NCBI RefSeq assembly: GCF_000708205.1
Contig: NW_014575553.1
Span: 397,892 to 461,891, forward strand
Direction of reading: 5' to 3'
Source: Mixia osmundae IAM 14324
Lineage: Eukaryota; Basidiomycota; Mixiomycetes; Mixiales; Mixiaceae
Length of the DNA: 64,000 bases
The notes under the pieces are model-generated. The model worked only from the letters and a program-made list of their open reading frames with translations. It was not told the DNA's origin and did no database searches. This document shows, piece after piece, positions 45,001-60,000 of the stretch. Every line of letters begins with the position of its first letter. The first letter of the stretch is position 1. The position numbers and the translations under genes were made by a program.

Positions 45001-48000
45001 GCAAGGAGCGCTCGCTCGATACGTTCTTTGCCGGTCTCATTGGCGGCTGGACTGTCTTTGGTGAACGGAATGCAGTGAATGAACAGGTTAGCCCCCCAGC
45101 GAATGGACAGAGTAGAGATATTGACAGGCGTGGATCGCTCTCAGATTGTGCTTTACGTCGTCTCTCGGGTCGTCACCTCTGCCTTGCCGCGACAGAGCAC
45201 GCCAGCATCGCGATCAGGCACGGGCAAGCCGGTCGCAATGGTCCCCCAGGGATCTGCGCCTACAGCCAATGCAGCAGCCAAAGCGAGCGCATCGTCTGTG
45301 CCGAACCCTCCGGGCTGGCCTTACCCTCGTCCGCTGCCGCCCGACAGTAAAGTGTTCGAGGTTGTCGCTGCTGCCACGTGGGGAGCTGTCATGTGGCTAT
45401 TCGCCCATCGACGTCAGAACTTACAATCTGGCATGGTCAACTCGATGCAATATCTCTGTGCGTCCCTGCTTCATCTTATGGGGCCATGCTCATGCACTGT
45501 GTTAGACCTCGACTCGGAAGTTTGGAGTGGTGTCAAGACACTCATCTGGCGTGAGCATCATGGCCTCATTCATGGTAGAAGTACGGACTGATGATCTCCA
45601 TATCACAACAGACAACAAATAGATGGCTACACCGAGCGCGCACGACACGTTGATTGCATGGGCAGATTGGCTAGATAGGCTCGCGCTTTTGACACTTGAG
45701 TCCATGCGACTTCCCATCATCGCACGCTTCGGCGGGCTCGTGTTGGGGGCGGGAGCTGTGCAGCCTGTGATTGCAAAGTCTGACCATACGCGGCTGCCGT
45801 ATCGCGTCTGTCCCTTTCTTCCTCGTCTTCATCGTCATCATCGTCGTCATCGTCGTCGAAGCGGAGCCGATGGCGACCCTGTGCGCGTTGCCGCGCTTGT
45901 TGCTCTGCCTGTTCCTCCTCTTCCCTCTCGAATGCAGCGAGCTCTTCCTCTTCGCGGCGCGCTTCCTCTGCCTGAAGTGTTGCCCATACGCTCGCTTTGA
46001 ACAGCGTCAGGACGAGGCCGAGCTTGCGTTCTAGCGGGCGAAGATGATTGAGAAGGGCTGGCTGGGTGCTAGCGAGGGAAGATGCGAGCGTGGCGAGCTG
46101 TGCGTCGGATGCAGTCAGCTCTGTGCGCGCAAGGAGAGCGCGGACGTGTAACCTTGTCGAGATTAGCGGCCATACGAGCGTACTCATTGAGAACCTGCGC
46201 CTCCGGTGTTGTGAACTGTGCGCTGTCGGTATAGCATGATGCGGTATCGCGTGTCAGTGGTGGCTCTGAGGCTGCCATTGAGGCCGGGGCGTCGAGCGTC
46301 AGCGTCACTCGGCCAGCTAGGCGAGACGCGATTTTGCTCGTTTCGCTGTCTTTTTCTTGGTGGGCTCATGAAGTCATGGTCAAGGCGCTCAAGGGCTCCC
46401 TGCTGACCTGGTGAGTGTCTCCTCGGGCATGCGCATGCGTCGATCTCAGACGGTGCGTGCCAGCGATGCCGCAGTGAAGCAGATCATCCTGCAGCTCGAC
46501 GAGCGAGACAAATTCATCATTGCCGATCTTGATGAGACCCACCTGCTCGTCGCCACCGAGCGGGTGGAGGACATCAAGGCGATGTTGGACGTAGAGGCCA
46601 GTCTGCGTTGCTCTGCCTCCCGTAAGACGAGCTGACGATGGAGGGGATCGAACAGCTCGAAAAACATATGTTTACGCTCGATGGCTGATGCATCATTTTG
46701 CTTCATCACCACCTAATTCAAGCACGGCTCTGGACTTGAAGGGATCACACGGCATCCGGCATGCCGTTAGTAGACCTGTTCAGCTGCACCAAACTTTTTC
46801 ACAGCTGGATAGGGGGACGTCAAAAGAAAAGACGTTGGCAGAGATCGCAACATGCCGTCTTAATGGCTCCTTCCGTCGTACCAAGGGACTGGGTCTTCGC
46901 TTTAGGCAGACATACACTTTGCATGCCTGCCATGCTCTTCCTTCTCACCTTGTCTAGACATGCATGCTTATCTCATCCTCGACTCGCCAATCTCTGCATC
47001 GAGAGCTGCTGCGGATACTGTATGCCAGTGCGAATCAAGATGATAGGAGGTCATATGCATGAGTACGCTCTCAATAAGCGATGAGCGCTGAGGCCTGAGG
47101 CGCTGAGTTGGCTCACTCGCGTCGCGTGTATTGTCATCGCGACTCGTGTAGATTGCGCCCGCCGCTCCAGCGTCATGGCTGAGCCCCTCGTCTTCGAGAG
47201 TCCTCTGGCAGACTATTTGGACGCTCGTACGCGTGTCCACAAGCTTGCTGATCAGCTTGGGCTCATGCTAGCTCTTGTCTCAGATCAAATCGATGTCGAT
47301 CGCCAACGCATTGGTATCGCTCGCACCAAAGCGCTGTCTGTCGATGCAACAACGGATGCGAGCAGCTATGAGAGTAGCGAAGCTGGTATCTCGAGCGTAG
47401 CAGTGCGCAGATGCAAGATATCGAGCACATCCAATAAAAGCACAAAGGCGCATCGGCGACGTCAGTCTACAGCCCGACAGCAGACCAGTGCCGAGCCCAT
47501 CCTATGCACATGCACCGTCGCTCGATCAGGGCTAGGCTATGCCTTCGGATTCAGACCAGAAGAGCTGACATTCACGCTGGCGCGACCGGGCCGAGCTGTG
47601 CCCGAACTACATCAATCAAGCTGGTCATCGCCTTGGCCGCTGAACAGCCGTCCCGCACGGCAAAGAAGTTCCATCTCTGCTGCAAGCAGATCGTCAGAGT
47701 CAGAGACAATCGATCGACTCAGATATCTTGTTTCCTCGTCGTCATTATTGGCAGACCAACCCGCGACGCTCGCAACGCCTGCCAACATACCGAAGCGTGT
47801 CGACAGGCCAGCGCCGTCTTCTGCAAGCTCTCGAAGTGTACTACACCTTACTGGCCTGATCGTTCCAGCGATGGCTAACCTGCCGTTTGCGAGGCCGCTT
47901 ACCGAGCCGCGCGCATCTGCCTTGCTGCTCATCATCACACTCGCTATACTTTACGCGCTCGATCGCCTCTTCTTACTCTTTCGAAGCTCCGCTGTCGATC

Positions 48001-51000
48001 CCATCACCCCTGAAAGCCTGCAGAGCTCGCTCGTTGATCGACTGACGAGCCTACTTGACGAATCTGAGCAGCTCGATGTTATCATCGGACGAGTGACGAG
48101 GCGGATCAAGGAGCGAGAGTGCATAGACCTAGGCTTTCGGTTGTGAGCTCATAAACTCCACGCTCTGGCACATTGCTGATGCCTTCATGCTCAGATCAGA
48201 CACGTTGCCGCCCATTTCGCGCGTAGAGGCTTCGCGAGCCACACGACTGAGGGCTGAGGCCGTCCGCGATGCGCTGTCCAGTGCCATCGCCCGCACGCGA
48301 ACTTCGTACGCCTCCGCTGCTTCTTCGCTACAACAAGTGGTCAATCAAGATATCCTCACACCTTTGCTCGACATGTTTGTCGCCGAGCCATCCGTAGCTC
48401 TCCCGCGCTATCGCTCGATCTCGCCTACCATCTCGCCACCGCTTTCACCGCCTTTGGCGACATTGCCGCTCGATTCGTCATCCGGAACGAGTGAGACTGT
48501 CCAATCGCAGCTCGATCCGGAACTGCGGCGCACAGTGATGGCCGAAGGCAGCGACACGAGTTTGACGAGCGAGCCTGGCGGCGAGCATGCTATAAAAGCT
48601 AGACAGAGATCGCATCGTCAGAGTCTGACTGTGCCGCTTCTGCCCGAGCAACGGAAGCGGCGAGGTAGAGGTTCATTGACACCATATAGCAGCGATGCAT
48701 CTGGCGAAGGTTCGACGTCTGAGATCTGGGCGGCAAAGCGGCGCTCGCTGTCGCATGCGCCAATGGCACAGGAAGTCTACGCTGCACAGACACAGCTCAA
48801 CAGTCCGAGATCTCTCGACAATCTTTTGACAAGTCACAGAGCTATGCATAATGAGCGCAAGCGTCTTCTGTGCCATCTGCTGTCGGTTGAGACGCCAGAA
48901 GGAGAGATCGAGTACGATGCTTTGTCGTTCTGGGCTTCGCTCGATGCCTCGCTGGCCAGTGTACTCAGGACGATCCGGGAAGCGCACGCGAGTCTGTCGA
49001 GGACTGCAGATACTTGCTTTGGCGCAGATTCGGTGCAGCACAAGCATGCTTCGCTGCCCCTCGATACGTTGACGAGTACGAACAATCATAGCTTCGCGCC
49101 TGCTATGTCTCCCTTGCAGCTCCGCCAGGCGCAGCTTACCGCTTATCTCAAGAGTACCCATGACGTCTTGACCGCTTGTAATGCACTCGGTGCAGCTCTC
49201 AGCAACACGGCGGAGGATGTACAGCGCATGCTTGCTGCTGATCCACCCCGAGACGAAGCGCTCGGCGCCCAATTGATCTCGCAGCATGATCGTGCTCAAG
49301 AGCAACTTTATGCCGCACACAAGCATTATCAGGACACCCGACTGATGCTACGTCAGCTCTTTATCTTGCCCTCCTCAGCGAATCAACGATTCTCGGGAGC
49401 CTCACCCTCGCCAGTACCAGAAGCGCTCGAGATTGAAATCGATGAGGCGACACCCCAGAAACTATCACCCGAACCGGATCTTCCTGGATCACCAGCAGAG
49501 ACCAATGGGCTTCAGCTGTTGGTGGAGAGTGACGCGGTCATTGACCTCATCTCGCTACCCGAGGACGTTTTCGAAGGCGAAGAGGCTAGCGAGCCAAATC
49601 GGCGGCCAGCAATGTCACGCGCAGAGCGGATAGCGCTCGCGAAAGAGATAAGGGGCAGATCAGAGCCTCCAGCTCCTCCTGCAGCAGATGTGGCCATGCT
49701 GAGCGAGCTCAAGGATGTCATTGGCGCAATAAAGAGTCGCAAATCTGTTGTATAAACAACAATCGTGCTTGCTTGTACAACTTGCTCGATATTGCTAGCC
49801 CATCCTGATGCGCTGCGTGAGCAATCTATCAGCCGCTCAGAGATTGACGTACATCTGGCTGAGATCTGCGGGCGGTCTCTTGATCTGGGCAAAGCTGAGC
49901 AACCGTTTGAGTGACTGGATGTACTTTCGTGATACTTCATCGTTGAGCACATGAGCGACAGAGTTGCTGAAGATCTTCTCGCGAGCCGAACGCTCGTGGA
50001 TGCCCACCATGGTGACACCGATAGGCCAGGGCGCATTGCCTATCGAGAGACGCAGATAGGCGTCATTTGCTCGCAAGTACTCGCGGACTTGCATGTTGTG
50101 CACGATCTCTGCGATTGCAGAGAGTACATCCGGTTCTAGCTCCTGACAGCAGGCTCGTCAGCTAGTGTGTGTGCGCTCGCGCGCCAGAACGGACTCTTTT
50201 GCGTAGAGCCTTGAACAAAGGCTTGAGGTATTCGGCAGACTGCTTCTGCGTCGCTGCAGCTAGCTTGCCTTGTGTACTCCTTCTCACTGACTCCGGCCTC
50301 TCGGCCATACTCGCTTCCCACTCTTTGAGCACTTTCTATTGCAGCAGCTAGCGTCAGCTGGATAGTGTAACTTTATTACTCGACATACTTTGAGGGCGAA
50401 GTAAATGTGCGGGTATAGCTTGCGCGGGTCAGTCTTGAGAAGAGCGAGATCGATGATGATGTCTCCTTCTTCCGTGCGTTTGACGTTGTCGTCCTCTACG
50501 GCGGCCACGGCAGATCCTGCTGGCGAAGATGCGCCTGGTGTGCCGACGGGAGAAGTGCCTCCGCTTGCGATTGCGTCTGCCTTGATCCTATCCGCTGCGG
50601 TCTTGCCGACAGTCGTAGGATTCGTCGTAATGGTCGGATTGGCCAAGAGGCTCTGGTCGACGCCTTCCATGGCGCGCATGAGATCATTTTGCTGTCCCTC
50701 TGTACGCTCCTCGATCAATTCGAGTGCACGCAATCGCAGTCGACGCTCTCTGTTGGATTCCGCAAACAAGCGGATGGGTTGACCTTTGGACCGAAGCCGT
50801 CTGACCGCTTCCTCGTCTGACACATTGAAAGCTTCTGGTTTCTCATCTTGCACGATCAGAGATGCCGAGTCTGCAGGGGTAGCGAGATCAGAAGTCACAT
50901 CCGGCTTGAGAGATCCTCCCAGCTTCTCCTCCGTGCCTGCAGCTTGCTTGGCAGCGTGCCAAAGCTTAGCTTCTCGTTTTGCTAACTCATCCCGCTTTGA

Positions 51001-54000
51001 TGCTTGTTCTGCCTCTGAGCGAGCTGCTTCTAGGTCACCCCGCCTGACGTATTTCTTCGAGCCGCCGGTCAGACTCTCCTTGGCCTTGCGCTTGCGCTCA
51101 ATTTCTGCGCTTATGTCCCCAAAGTCCATCGTGAGAGAGCGGTGAGTGGGTTTGGTATATTGCGAAACAAGAAATTCACTTTGCCTTACAGCACTGACCG
51201 ATACTTATTTACTTATTTTCGAGTCTGGTCAAACTTTGACCCCGCCTCGCGCGAAATCCAGATTAATTCCCATTCGCAGATGGCTCAGGCACAGAAATAA
51301 ATCGCAAGGCGAATGGACATTATAGTACTCGGGGCACATCATCAGATTGAAATATTGACAGAGCAGACCGACGCGCGACGCGAACGCGACTGTCAGCTGC
51401 AGAGCTACTGAATCAAGCAAGTCGAGACTGTACGGTCTGGAGCAAATACTGTCGACGATCTCTTTAGTCATTCACTCGCCAGCCAGAAGGAAAGACTAGT
51501 CAATATGCCTGCCAAAGCCGCTGACAAGAAGCCGAGCTCGACCGCCGGCAAGGCGCCTGCTGCTGCCAAGAAGACGACGGCGGCGAAGAAGACGGCGTCC
51601 AAGACGGCGCCTGCTGATGGCAAGAAGAAGCGCAAGACGACGCGCAAGGAGACCTACAGCACCTACATCTACCGAGTGCTCAAGCAAGTCCACCCTGACA
51701 CGGGTATCTCCAACAAGGCGATGTTGATCCTCAACTCGTTCGTCAACGACATCTTTGAGCGGATTGCCTCCGAGGCCTCCAAGCTCGCGCTGTACAACCG
51801 CAAGTCGACCATCAGCTCGCGCGAGATCCAGACCGCCGTCAGACTCATCCTGCCCGGCGAACTGAGCAAGCACGCCATCAGTGAAGGAACGAAGGTGCCG
51901 AGCCGGGTTTCCAAGCGTGGCGTATCGATGCTGACTTTGCGTGCGCTTCCAGGGTGTCACAAAGTTCTCGTCGGCAAAGTAGGCGCTCAACCGTGTCGAC
52001 CGTATTTTCGAGCTTCTCGTTGTGTCTTTCATTGTATGCCATCGGCTTCCATTCACCTGTTGCGCCTGCTTGCCCGTCGCGAGCGAGCGCGTCTTTTCTG
52101 AGATCTCAGCGTCACTGGTACATCACGTGCCAGTTGGGCGGCAATGCCATCCCATGCGCACGCTTGCGGTGACGACTGCGGCCATGCGCACGATGATGAC
52201 GCCCACATTCGACCCGAGGACGGCGAAAAGGACTTTCTCTGGGGCCGTATCGATCGAGACGGTGTCGTTGCTCTCAACGAGAGCGTCGAAGGCTCAGGCA
52301 AGCTCGTCATCAAGCCTTTTGATCGGCGCAACGACGAGCAAGAGTGTGTCGAGAGTGACGCAGATGAGCAACTCATCCTTCGCATCCCCTTTACGGGCGC
52401 CGTCAAACTTCGATCGATCCTCATCAAGCCAGGCGGCTCGGGACAGTGCCCCGACAAGATGCATATCGTCTGTCCTGCTTACTGCTGTCCAGCCGTAGAC
52501 TCATCTCTCGATGCGGCAGTTTGTGAACGAGTCACTCGACTTTGATCAGGCCAGTGAACGCGAGCCGGTACAGACTGTCGAGATTGTGTCTAGCCGGAGC
52601 ACGATCGAGTACCCCGTCAGACCGGCAAAGTATCACTCTGTACAATCCTTGACGCTCTTCTTTCCCTCCAATCATGGCGACGAGACCACTCGAATCTACT
52701 TTGTCGGCTTTCGCGGTGAATACACCCAGGTAGATCACTCGGGTGGGCGATTTAGTCAGACTGATGACACTCGCCGGCAGCTCTCGAGAGAGGCCATCAA
52801 CTTTGTCTATGAAGCTCAGGCTAATCCGGCAGACCATCTCAAGATCAAGGGCATCGACGCGGGCCCTTCCTACGCGGGCACTTAGGTCCCGCTGCGTCGA
52901 TACAACGTGCGCGCCNGTTTGTAGAGTCGCCAGAAGTATCGCTGCTCGCTCTGGNGGNATANTCTGCGNGAGANGGGCCATCACATCACTCAGGAGCAGG
53001 ACCGGCGAGACAGTCTGCAGCAAACGACGCTTGCACGTACACGCAAGATGTCATGGCTAGCGATTGCCACAGTGCTATCCCTCTCTGCGCTTTCATCAGC
53101 ATCAGTCGTCCATATACCCTTTCGAAACGATCACCTGCTTCCCGTCGTCGGCCAGCGAGCTGACAACGTCCCCACGAGCGACTATATCGTCTCCTTTGTC
53201 AAAATCATCGCCAACGGCCGCGCAGACTGTCCTCGTCAGCTTCCTCAACCCGCAAAAGCACTCCTCTGACCGCACGCATCGCAGAGGGTCAGACCAATTT
53301 TGAGGACGGCACGATCGAGTTGCTCATCATTAACCAAAGAGGCAACATCGTCTTTGATACCAATGACAGATACCTCATCAGTGATGTCAACTTGCTGTAC
53401 ACGACAGATGAAAACGGCTTCATCTTTGGTCACTTCAACATGACCCTCACCGGCGTTTCTGCTATGCAATCCTCTTCGACGCCTTCGACAGCCGGGACTT
53501 CCCCCTGGGCCGATCCTCAGACTCGCTATTGCTGTCGGCCCTTTATGGCTTTCAGAGTCGTCATCGGCTTGACTCAGCCTGCATTCATACCCGAAGTCAA
53601 GCCGTTCAAAACATGGGTTGCCTGCAACCCAAACAGAGCGTCGCGAGGCGATGGTCGTTGTCGCAAAACGTTCTCTCCTAGTGTCACCGAATGTAATCCG
53701 ACTACTGCCACTGCCAACATTCGTGCGGCATCGGTGCCAGTGCCTGCACACCCACAAGTCTCACGCTACGAGATTGCCGCTCAGGCCAGCGGTCTCTGTC
53801 CTCAAGGATACGCATCTACCGAGCTCGCCAGCGTGGAGATTTTCGTCGTGGACCAGCATAGCCGTGCCAGGTTCATCGCTGTCAACCGCATTTCCATAGT
53901 GAATATCGAATCTCGCAGGCAGCTGATACATTCGGGCCAGCGATTGATCGAGATTCAACTGACCGCAAGGTTTCTTGCCTTGCCTTGCCTTGCGTTTCTC

Positions 54001-57000
54001 ATGTGCTCATCGTCAAGCAGGAGTCACGGCGAACAGCAGGAATGGCAGAACAACGAAGACCGCGTGTGCTGCAAGCCCATCTTCAGAGCCTTTTTCTGGC
54101 TCGGCGTCGATGATCTCAGTTTTATGTACCTGCCCGACGCAACGCTGCGCACTCAAGAGCTCGTTGCTGCATGCCCGCCCAGTAAGTCTTCTGCGCTCGC
54201 ATAGAGCTTGACTTATACCTCGTTCAGGCGTCTTCTCGTATGCTGACCCCCACTGTCAGATCACGCCTTTCAATTGGCCCGGCGAGTGGCCGTGCACGAT
54301 TCAGAGCAAGGCGGTCTACAATATACCTTACGGTGCACAAACCCAAAAGTAGCTGTCGAAGGACAATGCATTACTTTCGAGACGTGGAAGGTATGATGCT
54401 GTACGGCCTGAGCCATGCACGACTCTTTGAAGCCGCGCATATCGACACGGTCGGCTCATACACAATGGAAGCCGGGCAAGTTGATGCGGGAGCTGCCATC
54501 GGATCTGCGTTTGCTGTCAGAGCCACAGCGAGCTCCAAGAGGATACATACTGGGCGGACAGACAACCAAGAAGTCGCCGTAGAAGGCCGGATCCGCCTGA
54601 AAGAGCTCCTCATGGATGCCCAATGCAATACGGGTCTGGATCGCCGTCAGCGCCTACCTGGAGTATACTTCGGCGAACCACCTGTAGGATCGCACGACAG
54701 CATAGTCTATCGACTTGGCGAGACCATGGCTGGTTCTGTGCAGGCATTGAGCTTCTGTACAGGGCGCAAGGGCAAGAAACCGACAAATCCGGGACCTCTT
54801 GTGATGATAAGAAGGCGCAGCACGTCGTAGCCTTGCACTGTGCCATGGCCCAGTTTGGTGACGCTCTCGATACGCTGTCCTGTCCTGATCGGTCAGACAT
54901 GTTTGCCTCGACTGGTACGCGCGCACGTCCAAACTGTCATATTGGTCAGACACCGTCGCCAATGATATCGTGCACTCACGGTGAAGAATTGGACGGGGTA
55001 GCCAGCATGACTGAGCACCGCGATATCGACGTGCGCTTGCTGCGTTTTTGAAGGTCCCCCTGTCGCAGATTCAGCCACAGTCGCGCCGAGAGCACGGACT
55101 TACAAGCACACTCTGAGCGTCCGAGCACTTGTACTGAATAGCACGTCAGGCGAGGCCATTGGTCGATGGACATGACATGCAGCTGCACCGTCGGCGTCGA
55201 CCGCTGACACACATGTCGAGTGTAGGAATAGCCTGGACTTGTACTGCAGTCGACCCAGACAAGAGCACTCGACCGAACGAACTGAGTACGATCGGCACTA
55301 AGCACGATCGTGATATTGGCATACGGCCGACAAGTCGCCTTTGCTTCGTCTGACCAAAAGTCTTGCCTTTGCGCGTCAGACTCGAGCGTGAGCTGTACCT
55401 CAGCGTAGATGGATTCGGACACATCAACGAGCGTATCGACCAGTTGAACGTCAACGACAGTGTCAGCTAGGAGTGCATCAGCTGGTTGCATCTCACTTCT
55501 GATGTCGCTCACAGTCAAAGGTCTTGATTTGGACAGTGCGCATCTTCGTGACAATTGCGATCTGTGTGCTAGCGAGATCGATGACAGTGTCTCCCTCTGC
55601 TCTCGCATCCATCAGCGGGGAGCAGAGCCGGGCGACGGAGATGCGCGTACGCGAGCACTCTGCTGATGCAGTAAGAGACAAGTCATAGTATTGCAGCGCC
55701 GGTCGAAGTCGAGCGCCGTCGGCAGCCACAGAGGCAAAGAGGCTGCCGCACGCCAAAGCGACAGCCACGTTGATTAGCATGTTGAGTGCGAGTGGATGTG
55801 CAAAGAGGACAGGCAGGGAATAGATCGCGGCATGAGTCGCTCTTGCGACACTTGCCAATGAGTGAAGGGGCTGACTGTGTCATCGCAAATGCATTGGCGA
55901 TATATGACGCTGCAACGTGCGGACTGCAGTGCACCGGTCGATGAGACAACAGTCTGGCCGGGCCTGAGCAGGCTTCCGTCGAACGGGCCGGTCCAGCAAG
56001 TGATGAGATCTGACAGTGCGGGGCTGCAGATCAACGGTAGTCTCTACGGCGGTCGGGGCTGCGACTGCGACGGGAGGCGCGAGGTGAGCGCTCACGACGG
56101 TATGGCCGCTCATCACGCGATGATGCGCGAGGACGATCGAGTGAGGAAGCCTTGGCGGCTCGCTTGAGTTTCTTTTGCTCGTGCCGTCGCTTTCGCTCCT
56201 CTTTGGTTTCGCCATCGTGCTTGGAGGAGGATCTGCGTTTCTCGCGGGCTTGCTCGATGAGGTAAGCTGCCATGGGGTCTTCAAGATCGATATCTGGCAG
56301 ATCTCCGTCCGAGTCGACTGGCTTGACCGCCCGAGCAGCCTCGCTCGCAGTGATGTGTTTCTCTGGCAATGCGTTCAGGGATTGCTCGCTGCGCTCCTTC
56401 ATCAAGCCAGTCTCCTGATCATGCTCTAGATGCTTGAAGTTCTTCACGTGATCAACCCGAAGCGTTCTCTCGAGCAGCTTTGAGCCGGTGAGATTGTCGA
56501 CGGCGAGCACGGTGGAACGCTGATCCTCATACATCACAAAAGCGAACCCTCTCGGCTTGTGCGTCGTCTTGTCGCGCGGCATCTCGACGTTGACGACTTC
56601 GCCGTACTGGGAAGCTATCGTGATCACATCACCCTCGGTAAGAGCCTCATCGAGGCCGCCCATGTAGATGTAGGCCGACTCCCTGTATTCGTCATGCCAG
56701 CTGCCACCGCCGAGCTCGAGCTGGCGTGCATTGATGGTCCGGATCTGATTGACCAGACTGGAAGGGACCGTGTCAGCTCACTTGGGTCAGGAAGACCGAC
56801 GGACTGACCTCATTCGGCGACTGCCTGCCTGGCGCTCGACGTGAACAGCGGCGCGCTGCCAGTGCTGTCAGAAATCATTTGTCAGCTTGAAAGTGGGTCA
56901 AACGAGCGTTGCGATTTGGCGCCAGTCAGCACTCGGCCAGGTGAAAGAAGTCGTCGGACCGCTTCGGAAACCTGCTCAGTCGCTCACCAAGCCATCTCAG

Positions 57001-60000
57001 GAGACGCACCCGACCGCCAGACGGCACACCAACGCGCTCACCTTCGCACAGGCGTCCCCTTTACTGGGCTTGCCGCACCAACAGCGAGAACAAACAGTCG
57101 GCAGCCTCACGATGCAGGCGTTCCCCTTGCGACAGTCTGCGATCACGAGCATCACGGCTCCATCAGTCGAAGAGGTCTTCAGGGAGGATCTGGCAGTTCG
57201 CCTGATCTGCCCTTCCTGTCAAGATCCGACGCCCAATTTGGCCGAGGAGTACTCGTCAGGCGACCTCGTCTGCCGATCTTGCGGCCTCGTTCTCAGCGAT
57301 CGCATCGTAGACGAACGCAGCGAGTGGCGCACGTTTGCGGGAGACGAAAAGGGAGACGATCCCTCTCGTGTCGGCGGTCCGTCACCTCTGGCCGGTCTTG
57401 GTGGTTCAGCAGACCAGTTCTCTACCATCATCTCTGACCGGTTAGTGACCTTCTCTTGCCACTCGTCCCTCATGTATAGCCCGTCGGATCTGTGCGTTCG
57501 GACGGAGCTGACCCTGCGTGCCTACCCGTGCGCGCTCCACCTCTAGAGATGGCAATTCTGGCCTCGCAAAAGAACTCCAAAAAGCCGCTCTCCGTACCCA
57601 GCGAGCGTCTGGCGAGAAGAATCTCGTCGGATCCTACAAGGAGATCTCAGCCGTTTGCGAGAAGATCAACCTGCCCACCATGGTGAGCGACATCGCAAAG
57701 CAGCTTTACAAACGTCAGGACGACGAGAAGTTGCTCAAGGGCAAATCGAACGACGCCATCATCGCCGCTTGCATCTTCATCGCATGTCGACAGGCAGGCG
57801 TCTCTCGTACTTTCAAGGAGATCGTCGAGCTTTCCCGCGTGCCCAAGAAAGTTCTCGGGCAATGCTTCAAGATCCTCAAGTCTGTCTTTGACACCAACGA
57901 CGTGGGTACGGGCGGAATCACCGCAGACGGCACTGTCGTCACCGATACTACCCATCGCGTCAACCTCGGCGGCAACGGGCCAGAGGACACCATTGTCAGA
58001 TTCTGCAATCACCTGGGCATGTCAGCCTACATCCAGTCACGCGGCCGGGAGGTCGTACGCAAGGTCATGAATCTCGGCGTTCTGGACGGCCGATCGCCTG
58101 TCACCGTCGCAGGCTCGTGCATCTACCTCACCGCCCATCTATTCGGCGAGCCCAGAAGCGCTAGAGATATCGGTGAAGTCGCTGGCGTGACGGATGGCAC
58201 CATTCGTATGGCCTACAGGTCAGTCACACCGAGCTCATAGATCCTCCGTCCACACTGACACTTTGGGACAGGCTCATCCACCCTCACCTCGACGAAGTCA
58301 TCGACCAAGCGTGGATCGACTCGGGACGCGCGGACAGATCGCTCTTGCCTTCAGTCTAGACTAGATTGGCTCATCGGCCGAGCGCTCTGCCGGATGGATT
58401 CGCTCGCCATGTCGGTCTCCCTGTACGATAGAGCATGCATGTCACCCTGTTGTTGTCAATCTGCGTGAAGACTGATCGTGACTTAGCCAGCTTGGTCGCG
58501 TCGGCGGATGCTCACTCTGATCGGGGCGACAGCTCGACGGTACATCATGAGCTCAGCAGCATCACTCAGACCGATCGTCATCTCCGGGCCGAGCGGTACA
58601 GGCAAATCGACACTGCTCAAGCGCCTGTTTGACGAATACCCCGACACCTTTGGTTTTAGCGTGTCTCGTAGGTCGCACAGGTTCTAGGTGGAGCTGCTGC
58701 ATCTGACGCCTCGAACACGATGCAGACACTACCAGAAAACCCCGGCCGGGCGAAGAGGATGGCAAAGCGTACCACTTTGTGAGCAGGGATGCGTTTAAGG
58801 AGCTCATTGATCAAGTAAAGCTACTCAGCTCTGTTGAGCCGCTAAGCTAAGAGCTCGTGCAGAACGGGTTTGTAGAGCATGCGGAGTTCTCCAAAAATCT
58901 CTATGGCACTAGCGTCAAGGCGATACAAGACGTCGCGGGCCAGGGGCGTCGCTGTGTCCTCGATATTGATAGTCAGGTACGCTCGAGTACGCACCATTCC
59001 CTTGACCGTCTCAGCTGATGGCTTTCCGGATGTGCAGGGCGTGAAGCTCATCAAGGCCAATCATGCTCACCTGAAACCGATCTACGTCTTTCTCTCGCCG
59101 CCCTCACTGGCCTCTTTGCGCACGCGACTGTCAGGGCGCGGCACAGAGTCTGAAGACTCGCTGAGGTCGAGGCTAGAAGCCTCAAAGGGCGAGATAGAGT
59201 ATGCAAGAACGGGCGCGTACGATACCGTCATTGTCAATGACGATCTAGACAAGGCGTATCAGAAGCTCAAGGCCGTCGCCGTGGAAGACAGATTAGAAGC
59301 AGACTCAAAAGTGCCGCCAATGGACGAGGATCCTGCAGAGCTGGCAGCGAATGCATAGACGTCTACAGCGACCCGCTTGGTTTGAGCTGTGCTGGTCTAG
59401 CCTTCAAGCTCTGGGTCCTTTGTCGTTAGATGTTTGTCCTCATCATCTGACAGGTCGATAGCCTGTCCATGCGAAGCAGAAGGAGGCTTGTCCTTCCTGG
59501 CGTGGGTGTCCGGTCTGACGATGGCAGACGCAGGTATGATGCCGTCTCCGTTGAGATAATCGTACTCTGTCGTCGTCACAAAGTCGTGGAAGTTCACCCA
59601 GGTCGCGAAAGTAGCTTCCTCTTCCTCTTTGGACCAGATCTTGGGGTAAATCTGCTCGCTCTTGAACTTCTCCATGACGGCTGTATGGTCCGAGAAGCGC
59701 AACGCTTGACGCTCTCCCGACTCTTCATCTTGCCTGTTGGCCTTGAGACCATCTAGCCGCGAGTTGTAATTGTTGAACTCGGGATATTCCAGGAGCAAGC
59801 CAAGACTGGGAGCTTTGGGGACGGCGATGCGGGAGGGCCCGAAACATTCGAGCACGAGGGTCGAAGGCGTGCCGGTGCGAACCGATAAGATCGCCAATCC
59901 GATCATCTTCCGCTGTGCGCGAAACGCAGCCATCAGTCGATGCAGTGGCTAAGGATCGTGCCAGCGTACGATCTGATGCAGCATGAAGGACTGCCCGTGA